From Myxococcales bacterium (GTDB lineage Bacteria > Myxococcota_A > Polyangia > Fen-1088), in contig PLNW01000083.1 in the NCBI GenBank assembly GCA_003142855.1, positions 124,001 through 188,000 on the forward strand: DNA of 64,000 nt. Reading direction: 5' to 3'. Below are positions 1-8,465 of this stretch, piece by piece. The translations under genes were made by a program, and so were the position numbers. The notes beneath the pieces are model-generated. The model was not told the origin of the DNA. It searched no databases and saw only the letters and a program-made list of their open reading frames with translations. Every line of letters starts with the position of its first letter. Position 1 is the first letter of the stretch.

Positions 1-1251
1 CACCAGGCCCATACCATCATCATCGGCAATGACAGCCACCTCGGCTTCTACGCCGAAGCCAAGACGCGGGTTCTCACTCTGATCAAAGACTTGCGCCAGC
101 GCGCGGAGCGGCCCGACGAACGCGCCTGGGTCGACGACATCGAGGCAGGCGCGGCCGAGCTGGACAGCATCTTCAGCCGCGACATTGTGCCGGCCGTCCT
201 GTCCGGCCGGACTGCGGACGCGCATCTCGAGCATGCGCGCGCCTTGGCCGTGGTCGGTCGCATCCAGGAGCGAACCGATCTTCTGGCCAAGCGCTTTGAA
301 GACGCCATCGGGGAGCTGCAGTCATTCGCGCAGGCGACACGTGATCGGACGGTGAGATGGAGCGTTTTCTTTCTGGTGCTGGCGCCTGTGCTGGCCGGAG
401 GCGTGGCCGTCTATCTGGGCCGCAAGGTGGCGCGGCCGGTGGCGCTTCTGCATGCGGGCGCGGAACGCCTGGCCGCCGGTGATCTCGACACGCGCATTGC
501 CGTGGGCGGCGACGACGAGTTCGGCGACCTGGCCCGCCAGTTCAACACCATGGTCGCGTCGCTCAAGGAACAACAGCACCGCCTCTTGCAGAGCGAACGT
601 CTGGCTGGCGTCGGGCGCCTGGCCGCTGGCGTGGCACACGAAATCAACAACCCGCTGGGCGTGATCCTGGGATACACGCGCCTGCTGCGCAAGAAGGCGG
701 TCGGCCCGCTGGCCGACGATTTGGCAGTCGTCGAGGAAGAAGTTCTGCGCTGTCAGGAGATCGTGGAAGGACTCCTCGATTTCTCGCGGCCGGTCCAGGT
801 CGGCACGCAGCCGGTGGACCTGCGCGCGCTGTGCGACGACGTCGTGGCACGACTGGCGGAAGCGTCGCCCGCACCCGGCGTGGCTGTGACGGTGGCCGGG
901 CAGGGTGAGACGAGGGGTACGGCCTCCAAGCTGCGCCAGGTGTTGCTCAACCTCATCAAGAACGCAATCGAGGCGGCGGTCCCGGCTGGAAGCGTAGACA
1001 TCCAGGTCGACGAAACCCACGAGTGCTCGCGGGTGACGGTGCGGGATTCGGGGCCAGGCCTGGACGCCGAGGCGCGCGAGCGTTTGTTTGAACCCTTCTT
1101 TACCAACAAGCCGCGGGGAACCGGTCTGGGTTTGGCGGTGTCGCAAGCCATCGCGCACGCCCACGGTGGCGAAATCGTCGCGGATGCACCCGGACCGGGC
1201 GGGGCTTGTTTCGTGCTGTGCCTGCCGCGCTCCCGAGGAGGAACGACATGA
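1..1251 (+). CDS. Sensor histidine kinase, 5' end cut by window
   Basis: Membrane sensor kinase of a two-component system. The frame is open from the first base, so the true start lies upstream; 416 residues are visible. In order: the remains of an extracytoplasmic helical sensor region, a membrane segment near residues 119-138, a HAMP linker, a HisKA domain with the phospho-acceptor His in GVAHEINNPLG (visible residue 213), and an ATPase domain with N box LLNLIKNAIEAA, G1 DSGPGL and G2 GTGLGLAVS. Its stop overlaps the start of the next gene (ATGA), so the two are translationally coupled and the NtrC-type regulator is its likely partner. The signal sensed is unknown. Confidence 0.93.
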   Translation, partial: HQAHTIIIGNDSHLGFYAEAKTRVLTLIKDLRQRAERPDERAWVDDIEAGAAELDSIFSRDIVPAVLSGRTADAHLEHARALAVVGRIQERTDLLAKRFEDAIGELQSFAQATRDRTVRWSVFFLVLAPVLAGGVAVYLGRKVARPVALLHAGAERLAAGDLDTRIAVGGDDEFGDLARQFNTMVASLKEQQHRLLQSERLAGVGRLAAGVAHEINNPLGVILGYTRLLRKKAVGPLADDLAVVEEEVLRCQEIVEGLLDFSRPVQVGTQPVDLRALCDDVVARLAEASPAPGVAVTVAGQGETRGTASKLRQVLLNLIKNAIEAAVPAGSVDIQVDETHECSRVTVRDSGPGLDAEARERLFEPFFTNKPRGTGLGLAVSQAIAHAHGGEIVADAPGPGGACFVLCLPRSRGGTT

Positions 1252-2642
1252 ATCGACCTGCCGTGCTGGTGGTGGACGACAAGGAGAATATGCTCAAGCT
1301 GTTCGCCAAGATCTTGGGCGAGGAACACAACCTCACCACGGCCAGCGACGGCGCCAAGGCGTTGGCGCTGATCGCAGAACACGAGTTCGACGTGGTGGTG
1401 ACCGATCTCAAGATGCCGGGGGCCAGTGGATTCACCGTGTTGGAATCGGTCAAGGCGCGCTGGCCCGAGACGGAGGTGGTCCTGATGACCGCCTATGGCT
1501 CGGTTTCCGACGCGGTTGAGGCCATGAAACAGGGCGCGTACGACTACATCCAGAAGCCCTTCGACCCTGACTCTGCCGCCCTGATGGTGGCGCGCGCCTT
1601 GGAGCGCCGGCGCCTGCGCGCTCAGACCGTGAGCCTGCGCAAGGAGTTGGAGGGGGTGAACTCGTTCCACAACATGATCGGCAAGAGCCCGCCCATGCGC
1701 GAGGTGTACGGCCTGCTGCAACGGGCGGCGGGGCTTGATATGACCGTGCTGCTCACCGGGGAGACCGGCACCGGCAAGGAGCTGGCGGCGCGCGCGGTGC
1801 ACTACCACAGCGAGCGCAAACACAATCGCTTCGTGCCGGTGAACTGCGGCGCGCTGCCGGGCGAGTTGGTGGAAAGTGAACTCTTCGGCCATGCCAAAGG
1901 GGCCTTCACCGGCGCGGCGGCCAGCAAGCCGGGCCTCTTCGAGGAAGCCAACCGGGGCACCCTGTTCCTCGACGAAGTGGGGGAGCTACCCTTGCCCGTG
2001 CAGGTGAAGCTCAATCGGGCTCTCGAGGAGAAGGAGATTCGTCGGGTGGGTGAGAACACGCCGTTCTCAGTCGACGTGCGCATCATCGCCGCCACCCATC
2101 GGGATCTCAAGGCCGAGGTTCAGGCCGGGCGGTTCCGTGAAGACCTCTTCTATCGCCTGCACGTCTTTCCCATCCGCATGCCGGCCTTGCGCGAACGACG
2201 CGAGGACATTCCGGCGTTGGCGGCCCACTTCCTGGCCCAGCACGCGCGCACATCGAAGCGCGACATCGTGGGGATCGGAAATGCGGCCATGCGGGCGCTG
2301 GCGGCCTACAACTGGCCGGGCAACGTGCGCGAGTTGCAGAATGCCATCGAGCGCGCGGTGGCCATTGCCGCCGGCAAGGAGCTTGACATCCGTGATCTGC
2401 CCGCGGAGCTGCGCGGGGCGCAGGTGGGCGCGCTTCCCGCCGAGGTGCTGGTCAAGATGCCTTACCGCGAGGCCATGGAGACCGCGCGCGACCGCATCTC
2501 GCGCGAGTATTTGGCGGTGCTCATGCGCGAGTTCGAAGGCAACGTGACCCGCGCTGCTGAACGGGCCGGCATCGAGCGCGAGAGCCTGCACCGACTGCTC
2601 AAACGCTATGGCGTGCGATCCGAGGACTTCAAACGCGGGTAG
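1248..2642 (+). CDS. Sigma-54-dependent response regulator, NtrC family
   Basis: DNA-binding activator of sigma-54 promoters, 464 residues. The receiver domain is at 1-120 with the acidic pocket near D10-D11, phospho-acceptor D53 and conserved K103. The AAA+ domain has Walker A GETGTGKE near 171-178 and the sigma-54 contact loop GAFTGA at 218-223. A Fis-type helix-turn-helix ends the protein (EGNVTRAAERAGIERESL region). The ATG overlaps the kinase stop and follows a GAGGAGG ribosome site, which fixes the start. No clear -24/-12 promoter was found by eye nearby, so its targets are unknown. Confidence 0.95.
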   Translation: MNRPAVLVVDDKENMLKLFAKILGEEHNLTTASDGAKALALIAEHEFDVVVTDLKMPGASGFTVLESVKARWPETEVVLMTAYGSVSDAVEAMKQGAYDYIQKPFDPDSAALMVARALERRRLRAQTVSLRKELEGVNSFHNMIGKSPPMREVYGLLQRAAGLDMTVLLTGETGTGKELAARAVHYHSERKHNRFVPVNCGALPGELVESELFGHAKGAFTGAAASKPGLFEEANRGTLFLDEVGELPLPVQVKLNRALEEKEIRRVGENTPFSVDVRIIAATHRDLKAEVQAGRFREDLFYRLHVFPIRMPALRERREDIPALAAHFLAQHARTSKRDIVGIGNAAMRALAAYNWPGNVRELQNAIERAVAIAAGKELDIRDLPAELRGAQVGALPAEVLVKMPYREAMETARDRISREYLAVLMREFEGNVTRAAERAGIERESLHRLLKRYGVRSEDFKRG

Positions 2643-3071
2643 GGGTGCGGGCGTATCCCCGGGGAAGTGAGTCGATTCATTTCACCAGCCACCCGCCGCG
2701 GAGAACGCAGAGAGGAGAGGGGAGCACACAGGGCGACCTGATGGCCGCAACCAAGGGGTGTGAGGTGATTCACCTCGACGGCTATCCGTAGCTGAGAACG
2801 CAGAGGGGAGAGGGGAGGCCGCAGAGAAAACGGAATGATGTTGGGGCGTTCCCAACGAATCTTCGCGGCTTGTGAAGAAACTGCAACCTAGTAGCACAGA
2901 GCCGGAGAAGACGGAGTCATGTTCCGGGATTCCGATCTGTGCGGTTGGTGAAGGAGCGCGACCCCAGGAGTACAGCATCGAGCCCGACCTTTCCGCCTCG
3001 GTGTCCTCTCCTCTCCCCTCTGTGTTCTCAGCCGTGGGCCGCTCTCTAGGTGAATGCACGTTTTCGCGAGA
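2643..3071. repeat. Gene-free block built from a dispersed repeat
   Basis: No credible gene is seen in these 429 bases. Three copies of one motif are present: about 2698-2732 and 2791-2830 on the plus strand, and 2994-3035 inverted. The core reads GAGAACRCAGAGRGGAGAG followed by GGGAG and a CACAGAG-like end. A looser pair of related stretches (2835-2855 and 2908-2930) shares CGGARTSATGTT-like sequence. Translations of the block are low-complexity and repetitive, as expected of non-coding repeat. Related copies lie near 18241 and 50085. Confidence 0.75.
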
Positions 3072-3701
3072 CTACTCAACCAAGGTGTGCAACATCTCGT
3101 CGACGCTGGTGAACAGCATGTCCGGAGAATGGGCTTTCAGGGCATCCAGGTCGGTGAAGCCCCAAGCCACGGCGCCGCTGGCGATGCCCGCCTGGCGGGC
3201 TGCCTCGATGTCGCGGATCTCGTCGCCGATGAAGATCGCCTGAGCGGGGTGGATGCCGATGTGGCGCAGGACCTTGCGCAGTTTCATGCGCTTGCCAAAG
3301 ACCGACACGCCCCCTTCGCAGGCCGCTATCAGTCCCATGTTCTTCCTGCCCAACACACGGCGAACATTGGCGCAGGAGTTGGACGTCACTATGGCCAGCG
3401 TCGAGCCCGCCTGCGCCAGGCGGCCTAGCAGGTCCGGCACGCCAGGAAAGGGAGCGATCATCTCGATCTGTTTGGCCATCAAGCTGCGGAAACGAGCCGC
3501 GATGAAGGGCACCTTCCACAAGGGCACATGGTGTAGTCTCAGCAGCGTGGCGGCGTCGTGGCGCCTGAGAGTGGCAACCTGCTCCTTGTCGATTCGGTCG
3601 AACCCGAGCTCGTCGGCCAGTCGGTCGGAAATGCTGATGAACCACCCGAGGCTGTCGGCCAGCGTGCCGTCGAAATCGAAGATGACCAGCTTGAACTTCA
3701 A
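3072..3701 (-). CDS. HAD-family phosphatase, phosphoglycolate phosphatase-like
   Basis: Cytosolic haloacid-dehalogenase-fold hydrolase, 209 residues, probably a small-molecule phosphomonoesterase. Motif I DFDGTLADS has the nucleophile D9 and acid/base D11. Motif II is the TSNS segment, a conserved Lys follows, and motif III/IV is GDEIRDIEAA, which binds magnesium. A helical cap sits between motifs I and II, as in the Gph group. The substrate cannot be read from sequence. It is transcribed away from the cytochrome operon and has no operon partner. Confidence 0.85.
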   Translation of the reverse strand: MKFKLVIFDFDGTLADSLGWFISISDRLADELGFDRIDKEQVATLRRHDAATLLRLHHVPLWKVPFIAARFRSLMAKQIEMIAPFPGVPDLLGRLAQAGSTLAIVTSNSCANVRRVLGRKNMGLIAACEGGVSVFGKRMKLRKVLRHIGIHPAQAIFIGDEIRDIEAARQAGIASGAVAWGFTDLDALKAHSPDMLFTSVDEMLHTLVE

Positions 3702-3831
3702 ATGATGCGCTCCCTTTGCTCTTTTGGGACCGACTAGGCTAGATGACCGCCGTCAGGAGGGCAATGTGGACGAGAGAACACAGAAATTGGCGCAGGCGAT
3801 GGCCGGAGGGAATCCAACTGTGGTGCTTCCG

Positions 3832-3860
3832 TTGGTACAATCGCCAAAGGCAAGTATGAT
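3832..3860 (+). promoter_or_regulatory. Candidate sigma-70 promoter for the cytochrome operon
   Basis: In the 319-base gap before the first cytochrome gene, TTGGTA and TATGAT are spaced by exactly 17 bases. Transcription from here would give a leader of about 150 bases. A second weaker pair (TTGCCT at 3907, TATACT at 3928, spacing 15) lies downstream. Nothing else is recognised in the gap. This is a by-eye match only. Confidence 0.45.
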
Positions 3861-4020
3861 GCAACGGGACGCGAGCGCGACTTTTGCGAATGGCGTTTAG
3901 TCACTTTTGCCTATCGGAAAACTTGGATATACTTGCCAAGAAGATGCGCCCCAAGGTCAGGACAGCGACGCTTCCCTGGTCGCGGATGCATTTGCACTTC
4001 TCGGTGGGCGAGGTCAGGCG

Positions 4021-5409
4021 ATGAAACACAGTTTTGCCCTAGCGGTGGCCATGGCCGTTTTGATGGTGGGATGTACCAAGGCGCGTCCGTTGGAGGAGGC
4101 GGCCTCGGTGCACACGGCCGGGGTTCTGGATCCAAACCAACCCGATTTTCACGGCACGCTTCTGCTCAAGTCCAAGTTCGATTTCGGCCTCTGCCAGCAA
4201 TGCCACGGCCAGGACTTTTCGGGTGGGACGGCCCATGTGTCCTGCTTGCTTTGTCACAAGGGCTCGGGCGGCATTGCGCCGGGTGTGATGAATTCTGACG
4301 GCACCCCGGCCTGCGCAGCCTGCCACGGCTCCACGCCAGCGTCGGGCAAACATAAGATCCACGTTGATGGTGGCCTGCTGGTCACGAAGTTCGTCTGTAC
4401 GACCTGCCATCCGGATCACCAGAGCGCTCAGGATCACGCCTTCGCCTCCGACGGTTCGCTGCGCACTGGTCCTGCTCAGGTTTCGCTGACGGGCCTGGCC
4501 GCGCAAACGCCTGCCGATGGCACGCGGGCGGGACCGCCGGCCTGGGATCCGAGCGGTCGAACCTGCAGCAACGTCTACTGCCACGGGGCCACCTTCGCCG
4601 ATTCGGCGGCCGTGACCAACAGCCCGAGTTGGGATGCCGCGCCTCGACCCGCGACCCAAACCTGCACCTTCTGCCACGGGCTTCCACCCAACGGCGCAGG
4701 CGGGACCCTTTGCTCGACCTGCCATCACAACGTCGTCGATGAGCAGACCAAGTTGATCAGCACGACGACCTTGCACCTCAACGGCACGGTCGATTTCGCA
4801 GACCCGAACACGCCCTGCAATACCTGCCACGGCTCAGCCAGCTCAGCGGCACCGCCCCCCGATCTGCAGGGGAATTCCGCGACCTCGGCCGTGGGTGTGG
4901 GCCAGCACCAGCGGCATGTGACGGCGCCTGTGCTGGGCATTCGCGGCCCCATCCAGTGCTCGGAGTGCCACCAGGTTCCTGCCAACGTGCTCAGCCCGGG
5001 TCATTTCGGCGCGGGTCACGCGCCCGGCGCGCCCGTCGGTGCGGCGGTTTTCCCCAATGTGACGGGCTCAGGAACTCTGGCGCGGGCCCAGAGCGCGTCG
5101 CCAACGTGGAATCCCGCTTCGACGACTTGCTCGGGTGCGTACTGTCACGGCGGTGGCGAGCCACTCAATACGGACAAGACCGCGGGCATCCAGCAAACGC
5201 CCAACTGGGTCTCACCCGACAGCGGCGCGTGCGGGACCGCCTGTCACGGCATCCCACCGCAGTTCTCGGGACACCCGACCGGGGTGACGCGAACTGGGTG
5301 CGTGGCCTGCCACGCGAAGACCATCGACGCTTCCGGGAACATCGTCTTCACGGGTGCGGCCGGAGCTCAGAGCACGACCCACATGAACGGAGCCTTCGAT
5401 GGCGACTAA
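4021..5409 (+). CDS. Outer-membrane multihaem c-type cytochrome lipoprotein (12 haem motifs)
   Basis: Predicted electron-carrying lipoprotein of 462 residues. The start at 4021 is chosen because it gives a lipoprotein signal peptide (lipobox LMVGC); upstream in-frame codons add no signal. Twelve haem motifs are visible: nine CXXCH, two CX4CH (CSNVYCH and CSGAYCH) and one CX3CH (CGTACH). Paired CX4CH...CXXCH units ending in H[LM]NG match the repeated domain described in Geobacter cytochromes (TIGR01904-like). Its end overlaps the downstream barrel gene. By analogy with OmcB/MtrC-type proteins it would be the surface-exposed member of a porin–cytochrome conduit; topology is inferred. Confidence 0.88.
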   Translation: MKHSFALAVAMAVLMVGCTKARPLEEAASVHTAGVLDPNQPDFHGTLLLKSKFDFGLCQQCHGQDFSGGTAHVSCLLCHKGSGGIAPGVMNSDGTPACAACHGSTPASGKHKIHVDGGLLVTKFVCTTCHPDHQSAQDHAFASDGSLRTGPAQVSLTGLAAQTPADGTRAGPPAWDPSGRTCSNVYCHGATFADSAAVTNSPSWDAAPRPATQTCTFCHGLPPNGAGGTLCSTCHHNVVDEQTKLISTTTLHLNGTVDFADPNTPCNTCHGSASSAAPPPDLQGNSATSAVGVGQHQRHVTAPVLGIRGPIQCSECHQVPANVLSPGHFGAGHAPGAPVGAAVFPNVTGSGTLARAQSASPTWNPASTTCSGAYCHGGGEPLNTDKTAGIQQTPNWVSPDSGACGTACHGIPPQFSGHPTGVTRTGCVACHAKTIDASGNIVFTGAAGAQSTTHMNGAFDGD

Positions 5410-6661
5410 AACGGTGGTCGTTTGTTTGGCGGCGCTGGTTGGGGCCAGCGGGTGGGCCCGCGCTGAAACGGTCACGGCCAGCTCGACCACCATCGTTTCG
5501 GGCCAGCGCGATCCGCGCGATGGCACCGTGCACACGGTGGTGCCTTTCCTCGAGTTGGTTTCCCTGCGGGCCTCGGACATCAACAACGCCCTCTTCGACG
5601 ACACCCAGATCGTGGTTTCGGGCTGGGGCGAGGCGGTAGCGGGCGATCCGCGCGATGGAAAGAGCGTCTTGGGCGACGTGGACGTGGCCTACCTGCAGGG
5701 CTCGACCTGGAACCGGCGCGTGACCTTGCGCGCGGGCCGGCAGTTTGTGTTTCCGGGAACCGCGGGCAACGTGCAGCTTGACGGCCTTGCCCCCACGCTG
5801 CGGGTGGGGGCGGGATTCGGCTTGTCAGGATTCGTCGGTGTTCCGGTGACCCCACGCTTCGGCTACAGCCGGGGCGAGTTCACCAGCGGGGCCCGAGTGT
5901 TCTGGAGTCGTTCTTATGAATCAGAAGTGGGCGTTTCGGTCTTGGAAATCCTGGGGGCGGGACGGCATGTGTTCCGTCGGGATGCCGGGGTCGATGCCCG
6001 CTATCGAATCTTGGATTCGCTCGCCCTCAGCGGACTGGTGCGGTGGAGCCTCGCCGAGACCCGCATGGCTGAGGCCGATGCGGCGGCCAACTGGCAGCCC
6101 TGTCGCTACCTGGACGTGACCGCGGACTACCGGCGTACGGCCCCGGACTTGTTCTTGCCGCGATACTCGATCTTCGCGGTTTTTGCTCAGGAGACGCGCG
6201 ACGAATTCGGCGGTTATTTTTCTGTGCGGCCGTGGCTTCGCCGCCTGGACTTGCAAGGCGATTTTCACCAGGTGCACGATGCCAGTGGGTGGGGCTGGAA
6301 CACGGGAGGCAAGGCCACCCTGCGTCTTGGCAGCGGCGGGGGAACGCGGCTCGGCGTCGAAAGCCGGCGGCTAAAGATCCCGGGTGGTGGCTATCTCATG
6401 GGCCGCGCCTTTGCCTGGCAAACCATCACCACGAAGATTCGCGTGGTGGCCGATTTCGATGTCTATGACCTCGACCAGCGTCTGAACGGCCAAGATCGTT
6501 CGTTCTTTGCATCGGGCAGTCTGGTGTATGACTTGGCGCCGGCCTGGCGCGCGGTGCTCACCGGAATGGACAACGTGACCCCCTATGCGACACATCAGAT
6601 CGAGGGACTGCTCAAGATTGTCTATGACGGAGGCCATGTGCTGAGAGAGGTCACGCCGTGA
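5399..6661 (+). CDS. Outer-membrane beta-barrel, porin of a cytochrome conduit
   Basis: 420 residues. An N-terminal signal peptide ends near the ARA of GASGWARA. Alternating hydrophobic/polar strands rich in aromatic and Gly residues continue to the end, typical of a large barrel. There are no haem motifs. The gene overlaps the upstream cytochrome by 11 bases and the downstream cytochrome by 4 (GTGA). A barrel encoded between two multihaem cytochromes is the hallmark of OmbB- or MtrB-type complexes, where the barrel sheathes the electron path across the outer membrane. Sequence homology to those families could not be tested, so the role rests on fold and context. Confidence 0.8.
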   Translation: MATKTVVVCLAALVGASGWARAETVTASSTTIVSGQRDPRDGTVHTVVPFLELVSLRASDINNALFDDTQIVVSGWGEAVAGDPRDGKSVLGDVDVAYLQGSTWNRRVTLRAGRQFVFPGTAGNVQLDGLAPTLRVGAGFGLSGFVGVPVTPRFGYSRGEFTSGARVFWSRSYESEVGVSVLEILGAGRHVFRRDAGVDARYRILDSLALSGLVRWSLAETRMAEADAAANWQPCRYLDVTADYRRTAPDLFLPRYSIFAVFAQETRDEFGGYFSVRPWLRRLDLQGDFHQVHDASGWGWNTGGKATLRLGSGGGTRLGVESRRLKIPGGGYLMGRAFAWQTITTKIRVVADFDVYDLDQRLNGQDRSFFASGSLVYDLAPAWRAVLTGMDNVTPYATHQIEGLLKIVYDGGHVLREVTP

Positions 6662-7713
6662 GTGGTTCTGGAAAATGGATCGCGCTGGCAGCACTGGGCA
6701 TCGCGGCCTGCGCGACCATGCTGGGGACCAGGCGGGCCAAGCAGCCAGGCGAGGAGATTCGCCAGTCGCACGCGGCCCACAAGGATCTTCCCTGTGTGAT
6801 GTGCCACGAGGACGTGCCCGAGGCCAAGACGGTCACCGACCGCTTGCGACCGCCGGAGGCCAAGTGTCTGGAGTGTCACGCCGACAAGAAAGATCAGAAA
6901 GAGTGCGGCTACTGCCACACCGATCCGGCCCATCCCGGACCCTATCCGGCCGAGGTCCACACCATCATCATTTCGCACCAAACCCACCTCAAGCTGGTCA
7001 ACGACGATTGTAGCGCGTGCCACGTGAAGCTTTCGGAGTACGCGCGGCCCGGGCCCACACCGCCCACCATGAAGTCTTGCACCAAGTGCCACGAGCACAG
7101 GGTCGACTTCGACGAGGGCCGCTGTGGCACGTGCCACACCGATCTCAAGCGATTCCCGCTCAAGCCAGTGGCCGAGTTCTCACACGCCGGCGATTTCATC
7201 CGGCAGCACGCCAGCGTGGCACACGCGACCGCCGATGCATGCACGCAGTGCCACGACCAGACGTTCTGTGCCGATTGCCACGCTCAGACCGCCCCCATGC
7301 GCGTGGAACTCAAGTTCAGCGAGAACGTGACCAGCGACTTCATCCACCGCGGCGACTACCTGACCCGCCATAGCATCGAAGCGCGCTCCGATCCGGTTCT
7401 GTGCCAGCGCTGTCACGGCACGAGCTTCTGCTCGGCCTGCCACGATCAGGAGAACGTCGGGCCCGGCGGCAGCAACCCGCGCCGTCCGCACCCGCCGGGC
7501 TGGGCCTTTGCTGGCCCCACGTCCCACGGGGTGGCCGCTCGGCGCGACATCGTGAGCTGTGCCTCGTGCCACGATCAGGGGCTGAACTCAAACTGCGTCG
7601 GGTGTCACCGCGTGGGTGGCGTCGGCGGCAATCCGCATCCGATGCAGTGGCAGCAGAAGCACAGCCTGCCCGAAGCGTACGGCACGGCGATGTGCCAGTA
7701 CTGCCACAAGTAG
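6658..7713 (+). CDS. Periplasmic multihaem c-type cytochrome (13 haem motifs)
   Basis: 351 residues with a signal sequence ending in a possible lipobox (GIAAC) and 13 CXXCH motifs, from CVMCH to CQYCH at the extreme C-terminus. This gives about one haem per 26 residues, a wire-like density. Extra histidines (for example in HAAH, HQTH and HEH) could be distal ligands. The GTG start overlaps the barrel stop. In a conduit it would take electrons from periplasmic carriers and pass them through the barrel to the surface cytochrome (OmaB/MtrA role). The known OmaB group has fewer haems, so this is an analogue rather than a proven orthologue. Confidence 0.87.
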   Translation: MSGSGKWIALAALGIAACATMLGTRRAKQPGEEIRQSHAAHKDLPCVMCHEDVPEAKTVTDRLRPPEAKCLECHADKKDQKECGYCHTDPAHPGPYPAEVHTIIISHQTHLKLVNDDCSACHVKLSEYARPGPTPPTMKSCTKCHEHRVDFDEGRCGTCHTDLKRFPLKPVAEFSHAGDFIRQHASVAHATADACTQCHDQTFCADCHAQTAPMRVELKFSENVTSDFIHRGDYLTRHSIEARSDPVLCQRCHGTSFCSACHDQENVGPGGSNPRRPHPPGWAFAGPTSHGVAARRDIVSCASCHDQGLNSNCVGCHRVGGVGGNPHPMQWQQKHSLPEAYGTAMCQYCHK

Positions 7714-7715
7714 AA

Positions 7716-8453
7716 TCAGCGTTCGACGACGATCAGCACTTCTTCGGCGTGCAAATTGTCGTCCGCGCCGAGCGTGCGGACCGCCCCATTCTCGTAGGCG
7801 TAGCCCGCAACGACCCGCACGCCGGACTCTCGGGACCAGTCGAGCAAGTCCTGCAAGGTGAAGGGGTGGATGTTGGCTGTCTCGTACCATTGGTAGGGCA
7901 GCCACTCGGTGACCGGCATGCGTCCGTTGGCCACCAGGTCGACCAGCACGCGCCAGTGGGCGAAATTGGGAAACGAAACCATGCCCCGTCGGCCCACGCG
8001 CAACATCTCGGCTAGCATCTCGCGCGGGTTGGCGAGCGTTTGCAGCGTCTCTTCCAGTACCACTACATCGAAGGCCTGGTCAGGAAAGCGGCGCAGCCCT
8101 TCGTCGACGTCGGTCTGTATGACCGGCACGCCGCGCTCCACGCAGGAGAACACGGCTTCGGGATCGATCTCCAGGCCTTGGCCGCGGACGCCGAGGTCCC
8201 GCATCAGCCGTTCGAGCAGGGCTCCGTCGCCACAGCCCAGGTCCAAGACCCGTGCGCCCTTCGGGATCTCGCGCGCGATGATCTCGTCCTGCCAACGGGT
8301 CGCGGTGGGCGGCCGATCAGGCGCCTGCGGGCGTGTGGCCAGCAGCCTGGACAGCTCGGCAGCCCGTTGCTCGAACAGACCTTGCGGCAGATGATCGACG
8401 CTGTGGTCTGTGATCAGGTGGGGATCGATGGGAGGTGGCGGCCTTTGCGTCAT
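7716..8453 (-). CDS. metW: MetW methionine biosynthesis protein
   Basis: 245 residues with a class I SAM-methyltransferase fold: motif I LDLGCGDGALLERL, then the MetW-typical GMVSFPNF and the PYQWYETANIH segment. About 50 residues precede the core, longer than usual. MetW is known to work with MetX in homoserine acylation. Here it lies 12 bases downstream of metX on the same strand, the usual pairing. Confidence 0.92.
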   Translation of the reverse strand: MTQRPPPPIDPHLITDHSVDHLPQGLFEQRAAELSRLLATRPQAPDRPPTATRWQDEIIAREIPKGARVLDLGCGDGALLERLMRDLGVRGQGLEIDPEAVFSCVERGVPVIQTDVDEGLRRFPDQAFDVVVLEETLQTLANPREMLAEMLRVGRRGMVSFPNFAHWRVLVDLVANGRMPVTEWLPYQWYETANIHPFTLQDLLDWSRESGVRVVAGYAYENGAVRTLGADDNLHAEEVLIVVER

Positions 8454-8465
8454 GTCACCCTCGAA

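Noticed and set aside
2682-3059. Open frame in the repeat block
   Set aside because: Translation repeats SVFS and SPLPSAFSA-like segments, typical of read-through of the dispersed repeat.
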